Source of the DNA: Clostridia bacterium | GTDB taxonomy: Bacteria > Bacillota > Clostridia > Oscillospirales > Butyricicoccaceae | Reading direction: 5' to 3' | Length of the DNA: 64,000 nt | NCBI GenBank assembly: GCA_017455565.1 | Contig: JAFSZV010000042.1 | Location: 1-64,000 of the forward strand | Part shown: piece by piece, positions 1 to 6,723 of the stretch | Numbering within the stretch: position 1 is the stretch's first letter | Layout of the letters: every line of letters starts with the position of its first letter | Translations under genes and position numbers: made by a program | The notes under the pieces: model-generated | Databases searched by the model: none | The model's input: the letters and a program-made list of their open reading frames with translations, nothing else | Told to the model about the DNA's origin: nothing

Positions 1-111
1 GGGGATCAAGAGAAAAGCATCCAACGCATGAAAAGTGCCGGCGTGTCAGTCAGACAGATCAGCCGTCTGACCGGGGCAACGTATTATGTCATTCAAAAAA
101 TCAGTAATTAA
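1..111 (+). pseudogene. C-terminal fragment of a transposase or recombinase (cut by window edge)
   Basis: Frame 1 is open from the first base to a TAA at 109-111 and encodes about 36 residues. They contain a helix-turn-helix-like stretch, GVSVRQISRLTG followed by YYVIQKI, typical of the C-terminal tail of IS200-like (Y1) transposases and some serine recombinases of Firmicutes. The upstream part lies outside the window, so it may be intact or truncated. The bases just after the stop (GAGAACCGTCCC near 121-133) resemble what I recall of the ends of such elements, then join directly to an ISL3 remnant. Family assignment is tentative. Confidence 0.45.
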
Positions 112-133
112 GTGTCAATCAGAGAACCGTCCC

Positions 134-373
134 ATGATTGCCTGTGACCTTGCCCGCAAGATCCGGCGACACCAGACGCATATCCTCAATGCAATCCGTT
201 TGGATATAAGCAACGCAAGAATTGAAGCCACAAACAACAAGATAAAGCTCATTATTCGCAAAGCCTACGGGTTTAGAAACATTGACAATATGCTCGACCT
301 CGTATACCTCGTGTGCTCGGATTTGGAGATCCCCCTTCCCAATCGAAAGCGTGATGCTCTCATTGTCGCATAA
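134..373 (+). pseudogene. ISL3-family transposase, C-terminal remnant
   Basis: About 79 residues match the C-terminal end of ISL3-family DDE transposases: SNARIEATNNKIKLIIRKAY then GFRN, followed by a short hydrophobic helix and a lysine/arginine-rich tail. A full ISL3 transposase is about 400 residues or more, so most of the protein is missing and the reading frame begins abruptly after the tail of another mobile-element gene. The right terminal repeat of the element follows 27 bases after the stop, which supports the assignment. It should be non-functional. Confidence 0.75.
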
Positions 374-399
374 TTACAGGGGTTTTGGCCATTTTTGTA

Positions 400-421
400 C
401 CACGACTATGCCAGAAGAGCC
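400..421. repeat. Right terminal inverted repeat of the ISL3-like element
   Basis: CCACGACTATGCCAGAAGAG followed by CC. Read on the minus strand this begins GGCTCTTC and continues with GGCATAGTCGTGG, as I recall for ISL3-family ends. It lies 27 bases past the stop of the transposase remnant, where the right end should be. The left end is not in the window. Confidence 0.65.
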
Positions 422-482
422 ACTTGTTCTTGCAATTTCCGAAAATGTATTTTTTAAATGGCTGAAATGGGAGAGTAAATGA
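422..482 (+). pseudogene. Possible C-terminal tail of a gene cut by the ISL3-like insertion
   Basis: Immediately beyond the ISL3 end, one frame stays open for about 19 codons (LVLAISENVFFKWLKWESK) and stops at 480-482. Its TGA overlaps the ATG of the next gene in an ATGA arrangement, the usual sign of translational coupling. It could be the last exposed piece of an upstream partner gene whose front was removed by the insertion. The stretch is short and could be chance; no family is recognised. Confidence 0.25.
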
Positions 483-934
483 AGAAAAAGCATCCTGTAT
501 GGGCATTGATTATGGTCATCTTGACCTGCTGTCTTTTCTGTGTGTTTTTTCGCGGTAAAACCGTAAAAGAATGGATGCTGCTTCCAGACAAAAGCTTTTT
601 TTCTGAATATTCGGTCGTGGAAAAACAGGTTTTGATCCGATGTGACATAATGGTAAAAAAGCTCTATGGCACGCCGCGGCAATTTACGCTGAAAGCAGTT
701 CTTCCGAAAGATGTGAAGGGCGGCCTGCTTAAAGAAGAGATGCTGACTGGATGGGCCGATTCTTTGAAGGAAACCGTATTTATCATTGATGAGAAATATG
801 AGGAACGATTTGTTGTTGTTTTCGCTGGACCGATTGCCGAAAATTCTCAAAAATGTAATCGCAATCTTCCGGAAATTGTGATAGCAGATATTTCTGAATC
901 GTCTGCTGCGGTTTTGTATTTGTTTTCGACTTAG
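479..934 (+). CDS. Small membrane-anchored protein of unknown function
   Basis: Encodes 151 residues that I do not recognise. Residues about 7-25 form one hydrophobic segment after a KKK start, so the protein is probably anchored with the rest outside the membrane. The remainder is soluble, lysine- and glutamate-rich, with a hydrophobic strand near residues 110-117. The ATG has GGGAGAG four bases upstream and overlaps the stop of a possible truncated upstream gene. A decayed Rhs-like sequence begins at its 3' end. That setting, between IS scars and Rhs debris, is compatible with an immunity protein of a polymorphic toxin module, but this is inference only. Confidence 0.55.
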   Translation: MKKKHPVWALIMVILTCCLFCVFFRGKTVKEWMLLPDKSFFSEYSVVEKQVLIRCDIMVKKLYGTPRQFTLKAVLPKDVKGGLLKEEMLTGWADSLKETVFIIDEKYEERFVVVFAGPIAENSQKCNRNLPEIVIADISESSAAVLYLFST

Positions 935-1096
935 ATGCTTACGGCAACGTGATGAGACCAATCAGTGCCGCTGAACCAGACGAAAATCTACGATTGCGAT
1001 GCCTTTCAAAATGAGAAGGATCGCGTTGGCTATGATCCCAACCCCTGCCGCTGTTGCGGGGAAAAAGGCTATCAGTTGAAAGGAGATTGCCGCTGA
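931..1096 (+). pseudogene. Decayed Rhs/YD-repeat fragment
   Basis: Two frames in succession resemble the end of an Rhs core. The first reads LDAYGNVMRP from 931. After a frame change near 998 the second reads DRVGYDPNPCRCCGE, comparable to the DPNPFRYCGEY-type motif that closes Rhs cores in Clostridia, and stops at 1094-1096. No start codon or ribosome site is present and the frames are broken, so it is a relic. Similarity is judged by eye over short motifs. Confidence 0.4.
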
Positions 1097-1140
1097 TTCG
1101 CACACGTTTGTTTGCTTTTTCCACACGCCACAAGTTTTCC

Positions 1141-1170
1141 TTGACAAATGCGGCGGGTATCCGATATACT
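1141..1170 (+). promoter_or_regulatory. Sigma-A promoter of the riboswitch-permease unit
   Basis: TTGACA at 1141-1146 and TATACT at 1165-1170, spaced 18 bases. Transcription would start near 1177, directly in front of the riboswitch aptamer. Confidence 0.75.
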
Positions 1171-1177
1171 TTTTATC

Positions 1178-1270
1178 GGAAAAGGGAGTAGTTTGCGCGC
1201 CTTGCGCGCGGCGCAGTTCGTCATCACGTGCTTTGCACCGGGTTGTGCCTGAAAGAAAACGAGACTTTGC
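1178..1270 (+). promoter_or_regulatory. yybP-ykoY family (manganese) riboswitch aptamer
   Basis: The leader carries the family's conserved blocks in order: AAAGGGAGTAG at 1180-1190, a GCGCGC/GCGCGC helix, TCGTCATCACGTGC at 1218-1231, CACCGGGTTGTG with the second conserved loop, and GAGACTTTGC at 1261-1270 (compare AAGACCTTT in known members). yybP-ykoY RNAs sense Mn2+ and usually control metal efflux or metal-insertion proteins. The 3' conserved strand is also the 5' arm of a terminator, so ligand binding should prevent termination and turn the permease on. Identification is by motif recognition; a covariance-model search would settle it. Confidence 0.85.
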
Positions 1271-1304
1271 TGCATTTTGCGATGCCGGTAAAAGTCTTTT
1301 TTTT
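1262..1304 (+). terminator. Riboswitch-controlled intrinsic terminator
   Basis: AGACTTT at 1262-1268 pairs with AAAGTCT at 1291-1297, with a possible inner GCAT/ATGC pairing, followed by eight T residues at 1297-1304. The 5' arm lies inside the conserved 3' part of the aptamer, so aptamer and terminator exclude one another, an ON-switch layout. Confidence 0.75.
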
Positions 1305-1326
1305 ATTGGAAGGAAAGGAAAATGGT

Positions 1327-2595
1327 ATGCAGACGTTAGCTTTGATCCTCTTCCTGATTACCTATGTTCTGATGATTGCCCTCAGCGACAAAAGGCCCTA
1401 TGTGGCGCTGATCTCCGCTGTGATTTCCGTCGCGTTGGGCATCATGCCCGCGGCAAAGGTCTTCTCGGCGGTGGACTGGAACGTTTTGATGATGCTGGCG
1501 GGAACCATGGGCACGGTATCGCTGTTTATCGCTTCAAAAATGCCCAACCGGCTGGCGGATCTGATCCTTCAGAAAACGCCAAACGTCATGTGGGTGGCGG
1601 TGGCCATGTCGATCTTTGCGGGCGTGGTATCTGCCTTTATTGACAATGTGGCCACGGTGCTGATGATCGCCCCGGTGGGCTTTGCCATCTGCCGCAGGAT
1701 GAACATTTCGCCGGTGATGATGCTGATCTGCATCTCGGTCTCCTCGAATTTGCAGGGCGCGGCCACGCTGGTGGGCGATACCACATCCATCATGCTGGGC
1801 GGCTATGCCAACATGGATTTTCTGGACTTCCTCTTCATGCAGGGCAAGCCCAGCATCTTCTGGGCAGTGGAGCTGGGCGCGCTGGCAACGGCGCCGGTGA
1901 TCATGCTGCTGTTCCGCCGGGAGAAGGGCAAGGTGACCATGAGCAAGCTCACCGAGGTGGAGGATTATTTTCCCACCGTGCTTCTGGCGGCCACGGTGAT
2001 CCTGCTAATCGCAGCGTCTTTTATTCCAAGCAAACCCTCTGTCACAAACGGCCTGATCTGCCTTTCGATCTTTGCCATTGGCTTGATCCGAAGCGTTGTA
2101 AAGGATAAGGACTTCACAACCGCAAAGGCGGCGCTGAAGGATATCGACTTTATGACGCTGGTGCTTTTGGGAAGCCTGTTTATTGTGATTGCCGGTTTGA
2201 CCGAGGTGGGCGTTATTGACCGGATCAGCCAGATGTTCGTCCGGGTGGGCGGCAAGAACCTGTTCGTCATGTACAGCCTGATCGTCTGGGGCTCGGTGCT
2301 GATGTCTGCCTTTATTGATAACATTCCTTATGTCGCCACCATGCTGCCCGTGGTTACGGGCATCGCCGCCATGATGGGGTGCAGCCCGTATGTGCTTTAT
2401 TTCGGCCTGCTGACCGGCGCCACGCTGGGCGGCAATCTGACACCCATCGGTGCCTCCGCCAACATTGCCACCATCGGGATCTTGCAGAAGGAGGGCTATA
2501 AGGTCCGCACGCAGGACTTTTTGAAGGTGGGCGTGCCTTTCACATTAACCGCGGTGACGGTGGGTTATCTGTTCTGCTGGCTTGTATGGGCCTGA
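1327..2595 (+). CDS. Ion-transporter-superfamily permease (ArsB/NhaD/SLC13-like)
   Basis: A 422-residue integral membrane protein with about ten or more hydrophobic helices in two inverted halves, each carrying a re-entrant DN motif: AFIDNVATVLMIAP around residue 106 and AFIDNIPYVATM around 331. This is the signature of the ArsB/NhaD/CitM ion-transporter superfamily. Substrate cannot be read from sequence; the Mn2+-type riboswitch in front makes a metal-linked efflux role plausible (inference). The ATG at 1327 is preferred over upstream in-frame codons, which lie inside the riboswitch, because AGGAAAGG sits eight bases before it. It appears to be a single-gene unit closed by a terminator. Confidence 0.85.
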   Translation: MQTLALILFLITYVLMIALSDKRPYVALISAVISVALGIMPAAKVFSAVDWNVLMMLAGTMGTVSLFIASKMPNRLADLILQKTPNVMWVAVAMSIFAGVVSAFIDNVATVLMIAPVGFAICRRMNISPVMMLICISVSSNLQGAATLVGDTTSIMLGGYANMDFLDFLFMQGKPSIFWAVELGALATAPVIMLLFRREKGKVTMSKLTEVEDYFPTVLLAATVILLIAASFIPSKPSVTNGLICLSIFAIGLIRSVVKDKDFTTAKAALKDIDFMTLVLLGSLFIVIAGLTEVGVIDRISQMFVRVGGKNLFVMYSLIVWGSVLMSAFIDNIPYVATMLPVVTGIAAMMGCSPYVLYFGLLTGATLGGNLTPIGASANIATIGILQKEGYKVRTQDFLKVGVPFTLTAVTVGYLFCWLVWA

Positions 2596-2605
2596 ACAAC
2601 GCATC

Positions 2606-2632
2606 AAAACGGACGGCGCCGCCGTCCGTTTT
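2606..2632 (+). terminator. Intrinsic terminator after the permease
   Basis: Perfect hairpin AAAACGGACGGC-gcc-GCCGTCCGTTTT. The A/T ends would let it act in both directions. Confidence 0.8.
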
Positions 2633-2638
2633 CTCACA

Positions 2639-2667
2639 TTGACAAGCTATTTTAAAAATTTTATAAT
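2639..2667 (+). promoter_or_regulatory. Consensus sigma-A promoter
   Basis: TTGACA at 2639-2644 and TATAAT at 2662-2667 with 17-base spacing, a perfect consensus. It also decides the start of the next gene, because an in-frame ATG at 2668 would touch the -10 box. Confidence 0.85.
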
Positions 2668-2700
2668 ATGAATAAAAAAACAAACAGGGGAGGCTTCGCT

Positions 2701-3381
2701 ATGGAAAAGGCCGTCTTGCGGCATCCATATCTCATGATCCGCCATCCAAACGGCCGCCTGGCTTACGGCGGCGATCAGACCGCCGCGAAGAATAAGACCA
2801 TGCGCCGCTGCGGCTGCGGCGTGGTGGGCGGAGCCGATCTGCTGATTTATCTGCACCGCTGGCACGCAGGCTGCCGCACCGAGGTGTTTTCCGGCGCAGA
2901 CAGAGAGCCGATCCCCCAGGAGCAGTATGGGCCGCTGGTCGAAGATCTCCGGCGGCGGTATTTTCCCATCCTGTATCCCTTTGGAAAAGACGGGATCACC
3001 CTCGCTCTGGGGATGAACCGCTATTTCCGCAAATACGGGATTCGGCTCCGGGCCCGCTGGAACGCCGGAAGGCGCACGCTCTGGACAAATATGGAGCGGA
3101 TGCTGGAGGAAGATATCCCCGTGATCCTTTCCATTGGACCGAATTTCCCGCTGTTCTGGCAGAAGCACAGGCTTTCCCTTTACCGCCGCACCGCTGAGGG
3201 CTATCGCCCGTCAAACGCGACCAACTCCCATTTTCTGATGGTGACCGGGATAGAGGGGGAATGGCTGAGAGTGTCGTCTTGGGGAGAGGAATACTATATC
3301 AATCGGGACGAATACTGCGAATATGTTCGCAAACACAGCTGCTGGCTGTTCAGCAACATCCTTTCGGTGAAAAGCATATGA
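2701..3381 (+). CDS. Predicted C39-like (papain-fold) cysteine peptidase
   Basis: Encodes 226 residues without signal peptide or membrane segment, so probably cytoplasmic. A papain-fold pattern is visible: GGDQ with Gln26, then CGCG with Cys37/Cys39, then SHFLMVTGI with His177, and SSWGEEYYI near 193-200, in the order Gln-Cys-His-Asn/Ser expected for C39-type peptidases. The family call rests on this pattern only; the substrate is unknown. The ATG at 2701 follows AGGGGAGG by seven bases. The stop overlaps the start of a DEDDh exonuclease (ATGA), so the two are translationally coupled. Confidence 0.55.
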   Translation: MEKAVLRHPYLMIRHPNGRLAYGGDQTAAKNKTMRRCGCGVVGGADLLIYLHRWHAGCRTEVFSGADREPIPQEQYGPLVEDLRRRYFPILYPFGKDGITLALGMNRYFRKYGIRLRARWNAGRRTLWTNMERMLEEDIPVILSIGPNFPLFWQKHRLSLYRRTAEGYRPSNATNSHFLMVTGIEGEWLRVSSWGEEYYINRDEYCEYVRKHSCWLFSNILSVKSI

Positions 3382-3929
3382 CCGCGGTGGAACGATTTGT
3401 CGCGTTCGACGTGGAGACGCCCAACCGGGCAAATGATCGCATGAGCGCCATCGGCATTGCGGTGGTGGAGGACGGGGAGATTGTACAGTCCTTTCATACG
3501 CTGGTCAATCCCGAGACCTGGTTCGATCCCTTCAACGTGTATCTGACGGGCATTACGCCCCAGACGGCCTCGCAGGCGCCCACGTTCCCTCTGGTGTGGT
3601 CCATGATCGAAGGATTTTTTTCCCGCGGCGTGCTGGCGGCGCATAACGCGCCCTTTGATATGGGTGTGCTGGCCAAATGCCTGAAGGCCTATGAGTTGGA
3701 GTGGAAGAGCGCCGTCGACTATCTCTGCACGTGCCGCATGGCGCGGAAAACCCTTCCATTGCTTGACAATCACCGCTTGGATACGCTCTGCCGGTATTTT
3801 GATATCCCGCTGGACCATCACCGGGCGGAAAGCGACAGCCTTGCCTGTGCAAAGCTTTTGCTGGAGCTTACGGCGATGGGAGCCGATCCGGCGGCCTTCT
3901 GCCGAAGCTACGATCTATTGCGTTTCTGA
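3378..3929 (+). CDS. DEDDh-family 3'-5' exonuclease (DnaQ/PolC-epsilon-like)
   Basis: 183 residues forming one exonuclease domain. Motif I is FVAFDVET (Asp11, Glu13), motif II lies in LAAHNAPFDMGVL, and motif III is HHRAESDSLACA with the His and Asp of the DEDDh type near 147 and 152. Such proteins remove nucleotides from 3' ends; free-standing ones can be proofreading, repair or RNA enzymes. No polymerase, BRCT or helicase domain is attached. The ATG overlaps the preceding stop. Confidence 0.85.
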   Translation: MTAVERFVAFDVETPNRANDRMSAIGIAVVEDGEIVQSFHTLVNPETWFDPFNVYLTGITPQTASQAPTFPLVWSMIEGFFSRGVLAAHNAPFDMGVLAKCLKAYELEWKSAVDYLCTCRMARKTLPLLDNHRLDTLCRYFDIPLDHHRAESDSLACAKLLLELTAMGADPAAFCRSYDLLRF

Positions 3930-3991
3930 ACCTTCCGGCGCTTAATCTGCCGGAAGCATTTGCTGTTTACATTTTTAAAGGAGGGCCGACC

Positions 3992-4930
3992 GTGGATTTT
4001 CTGCGCCTGTTGGAGGGGCTTCGCACACCGCTTCTGACCCAATTTTTTTCCGCAATCACTTACGCCGGCGACGAGATCTGTTTTATGGTGTTGGCGCTGC
4101 TGCTGTTCTGGTGCGTCAGCAAGCATTACGGCTATTATCTGTTTACCGTGGGTTTTTTGGGGATCGCGGCCAACCAGAGTCTGAAGCTACTGTTCCGGAT
4201 CCCGCGGCCGTGGGTCGTGGATCCTGGATTCACGATTGTGGAGTCGGCCCGCGCCGGCGCAGGCGGCTATTCTTTCCCTTCGGGACATACGCAGAACGGT
4301 GCAGGGATCTTTGGCGTCCTTTGGATTCACTGCAAAAAGGTCTGGCAAAAAATCTTTTGCGCAGTGCTGATCGTGCTGGTACCGGTTTCCCGCATGTATC
4401 TGGGCGTCCATACGCCGCTGGACGTAGGCATCGCTTTTATCACGGCCATCCTGCTGGTGGCGGCGCTTTATCCCTGCTTCCGCACGGAAGAGGCGTTCCG
4501 CCGCTGTATGCCCTGGCTGTTCATACTGCTGGCCGCGGTGTCGGCGGGTTATTTGATTTTTGCCCTGTGCTATGCGTTTCCCGCGGATATTGATCCGGAA
4601 AACCTGTTCGAAGGGACCAAAAACGCTTATACCATTCTGGGCTGCATGCTGGGACTTGGCGTTTCCTATGCCTACGACCGGAAAAAGCTTCATTTTGACA
4701 CAAAAGCGCCCTTTTTAGGGCAGGCGCTCAAGTTGGTGCTGGGGCTTGCGCTGCTCATGACGGTCCGCGTCGGCGCAAAGCCCGTGCTGAAGACGCTGCT
4801 CAACGGTCATGCTGCTGCGGACGCCATTCGTTATTTCCTTATGGTGATCTTTGCGGGTTGCGTCTGGCCGCACACCTTCCCGCTGTTTGCCAGGATCGGG
4901 AAGAAAGACGGGCAGGGGGAAAAGGCATGA
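3992..4930 (+). CDS. PAP2-family membrane phosphatase
   Basis: 312 residues with several membrane helices and the three phosphatase signatures: KLLFRIPRP near residue 64, SFPSGH near 94-99 and SRMYLGVHTPLDV near 133-145. The catalytic His and the Arg/Lys residues of the acid phosphatase/PAP2 superfamily are all present. Members dephosphorylate lipid pyrophosphates such as undecaprenyl pyrophosphate or phosphatidate at the outer face of the membrane; the substrate is not determinable here. The start is GTG at 3992 behind AAAGGAGGG. Its last codon overlaps the Nudix gene. Confidence 0.85.
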   Translation: MDFLRLLEGLRTPLLTQFFSAITYAGDEICFMVLALLLFWCVSKHYGYYLFTVGFLGIAANQSLKLLFRIPRPWVVDPGFTIVESARAGAGGYSFPSGHTQNGAGIFGVLWIHCKKVWQKIFCAVLIVLVPVSRMYLGVHTPLDVGIAFITAILLVAALYPCFRTEEAFRRCMPWLFILLAAVSAGYLIFALCYAFPADIDPENLFEGTKNAYTILGCMLGLGVSYAYDRKKLHFDTKAPFLGQALKLVLGLALLMTVRVGAKPVLKTLLNGHAAADAIRYFLMVIFAGCVWPHTFPLFARIGKKDGQGEKA

Positions 4931-5310
4931 CAGAGGTTGTTGCCGCGCTGATCCGCAAGGGGGACCGTTTTCTGATCTGCCGACGTCCGGCCCACAAGGC
5001 CCGCGGACTTTTGTGGGAATTTGTCGGCGGAAAGATCGAACCCGGGGAGACCGGAAAACAGGCCCTTGTGCGCGAGTGCCGGGAAGAGCTTGATATCACC
5101 GTTCTGCCAGGGAAGATCTTTATGGAGGTCACCCATGCTTATCCCGATCTGACGGTGCATCTGACCCTGTTCGAGGCGTCGGTCGTTTCCGGTACGCCGC
5201 GGCTTTTGGAGCATTGCGATCTGCGCTGGATTACGCCCGCCGAGATAGGGGAGTTTCATTTCTGCCCCGCGGACGAAGCGATCCTGAAGGAGATCAAACA
5301 GCGGTTTTGA
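4927..5310 (+). CDS. MutT-like Nudix hydrolase
   Basis: 127 residues, the usual size of MutT-type enzymes. The Nudix box starts at Gly34 (GGKIEPGET) and continues ALVRECREELDI, giving G-x5-E-x7-REL-x-EE. The family hydrolyses nucleoside diphosphates linked to another moiety, and small proteins of this kind usually clean up oxidised (d)NTPs. The ATG overlaps the PAP2 stop (ATGA), so it is co-translated. A terminator follows. Confidence 0.85.
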   Translation: MTEVVAALIRKGDRFLICRRPAHKARGLLWEFVGGKIEPGETGKQALVRECREELDITVLPGKIFMEVTHAYPDLTVHLTLFEASVVSGTPRLLEHCDLRWITPAEIGEFHFCPADEAILKEIKQRF

Positions 5311-5334
5311 TCCAACTGCCGATATCGGCCCCGT

Positions 5335-5361
5335 CCCGCCCTTTACGGGCGGGTTCTTTTT
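5335..5361 (+). terminator. Intrinsic terminator after the Nudix gene
   Basis: CCCGCCC-tttac-GGGCGGG followed by TTCTTTTTG. Confidence 0.8.
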
Positions 5362-5378
5362 GCCTTTTTGGACACGCT

Positions 5379-5402
5379 CATACGCGCCCGCGTGCGCGTA
5401 TG
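5379..5402. repeat. Perfect 9-bp palindromic hairpin
   Basis: CATACGCGC-ccgcgt-GCGCGTATG. There is no T tract after it, so it is not a normal terminator. It lies 22 bases upstream of the -35 box of the K+ channel gene and could be a regulator-binding palindrome or a leftover repeat. Confidence 0.45.
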
Positions 5403-5424
5403 CCGGATTTCTTTCAGGATGGCT

Positions 5425-5453
5425 TTGACAACTGCCATCGGGTAGGATATACT
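5425..5453 (+). promoter_or_regulatory. Sigma-A promoter of the K+ channel unit
   Basis: TTGACA at 5425-5430 and TATACT at 5448-5453 with 17-base spacing. Confidence 0.8.
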
Positions 5454-5494
5454 GTTATTCAGAATATACGCTTTCGGCAAGGGGAAGAGCGAAT

Positions 5495-6706
5495 ATGAAA
5501 AAACAGGAACAATGGGAGGCGCGGCGGGCGCGTCTGGCAAAGGTCGTGGAGGTGGGAGCTTCTACCGATTTTGTCAGCCGCGGCTATGATTTTCTCATTA
5601 CGGCAATCATCATCGTCAATCTTGCCGTGGCGCTGGCCGGCACGTTTTCCGATTTCTATCAGCGCCATATGGTGCTGCTGGAAGCGATTGAGCATATCAC
5701 GGCATGGCTGTTCGCTTTGGATTATGTCCTGCGGATCATTGCTGCGAAATACATCTTCCCGCGGCCGACCGAGCTTCGCTCCGTGTTTCGCTACATCGGC
5801 TCGTTTGGCGGACTGATCGACCTGTTCAGCTTTCTTCCCACTTTTTTACCCGTGTTTTTCCCAGCGGGCGCGGTGGCCTTCCGGATCTTCCGGATCATCC
5901 GTATTTTCCGCCTGTTCCGCATCAATACGTATTATGATTCGCTGAACGCCATCACCGAGGTTCTTTCCCAAAAACGGCAGCAGCTCGCGTCGTCGGTGTT
6001 CATCATTCTGGTGTTGATGCTGGCTTCGAGTCTGTGCATGTACAGCGTGGAGCACGAGGCGCAGCCCGAGGTGTTCAAAAACGCCTTTTCCGGACTGTGG
6101 TGGTCGGTGTCGACGCTTTTGACCGTGGGCTACGGCGATATTTATCCCATCACCACGCTTGGTAAAATCCTCGGTATTGTGATCACCTTTCTCGGCGTCG
6201 GCATGGTGGCCATTCCCACCGGTATCATTTCTGCGGGCTTTGTGCAGCAGTATGCGCATTTGCAGAACACCGGCCGTCTTGCCAGAGAAAAGGATATCCA
6301 GTTTATCAAGATCCGTCTTCAGCAAAAAGATCCGTGGATCGGGCGGCCCGTTTCCGGACTGGAGCTGCCTTACGGACTGATCCTGACGGCGGTCCATCGG
6401 GATCATGACGTTCTTGTCCCGAAGGGAAACCTGACGCTGGAGCAAAACGACACCGTGATCCTTGCCGCCGAGCCGCTCCCCGGCGACATGCACGTAGAGT
6501 TGAAGCAGGTGACGCTGCTCAGTGAAAACCCCTGGAATGATCAGTATGTCCGCGATCTGGATATCTCCCGCCAATCGGTGATCGTGATGATCAAGCGCGG
6601 CAGGCGGGTCATTATTCCCAACGGAGGGACCCGCCTGAAAGAAGGGGACACGCTGCTGCTTCATTCCAAGGTCCATGTGCCGGGCGGCACCGAGTTTCAG
6701 ATCTGA
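5495..6706 (+). CDS. Voltage-gated-type potassium channel with C-terminal RCK/TrkA-C domains
   Basis: 403 residues. Six membrane helices are expected: S1-S3 in residues about 25-115, an arginine-rich S4 reading RIFRIIRIFRLFRI near 129-145, S5, a pore loop with the K+ selectivity filter TVGYGD near 209-214, and S6. After a cytosolic linker come two TrkA-C-like segments (about 283-330 and 349-400), which in related proteins bind ligands and gate the pore. This is a Kv-like prokaryotic channel. The ATG has GGGGAAG upstream. Its stop overlaps or abuts the next gene. Confidence 0.9.
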   Translation: MKKQEQWEARRARLAKVVEVGASTDFVSRGYDFLITAIIIVNLAVALAGTFSDFYQRHMVLLEAIEHITAWLFALDYVLRIIAAKYIFPRPTELRSVFRYIGSFGGLIDLFSFLPTFLPVFFPAGAVAFRIFRIIRIFRLFRINTYYDSLNAITEVLSQKRQQLASSVFIILVLMLASSLCMYSVEHEAQPEVFKNAFSGLWWSVSTLLTVGYGDIYPITTLGKILGIVITFLGVGMVAIPTGIISAGFVQQYAHLQNTGRLAREKDIQFIKIRLQQKDPWIGRPVSGLELPYGLILTAVHRDHDVLVPKGNLTLEQNDTVILAAEPLPGDMHVELKQVTLLSENPWNDQYVRDLDISRQSVIVMIKRGRRVIIPNGGTRLKEGDTLLLHSKVHVPGGTEFQI

Positions 6707-6723
6707 TGAAAGAAGGACGGGTC

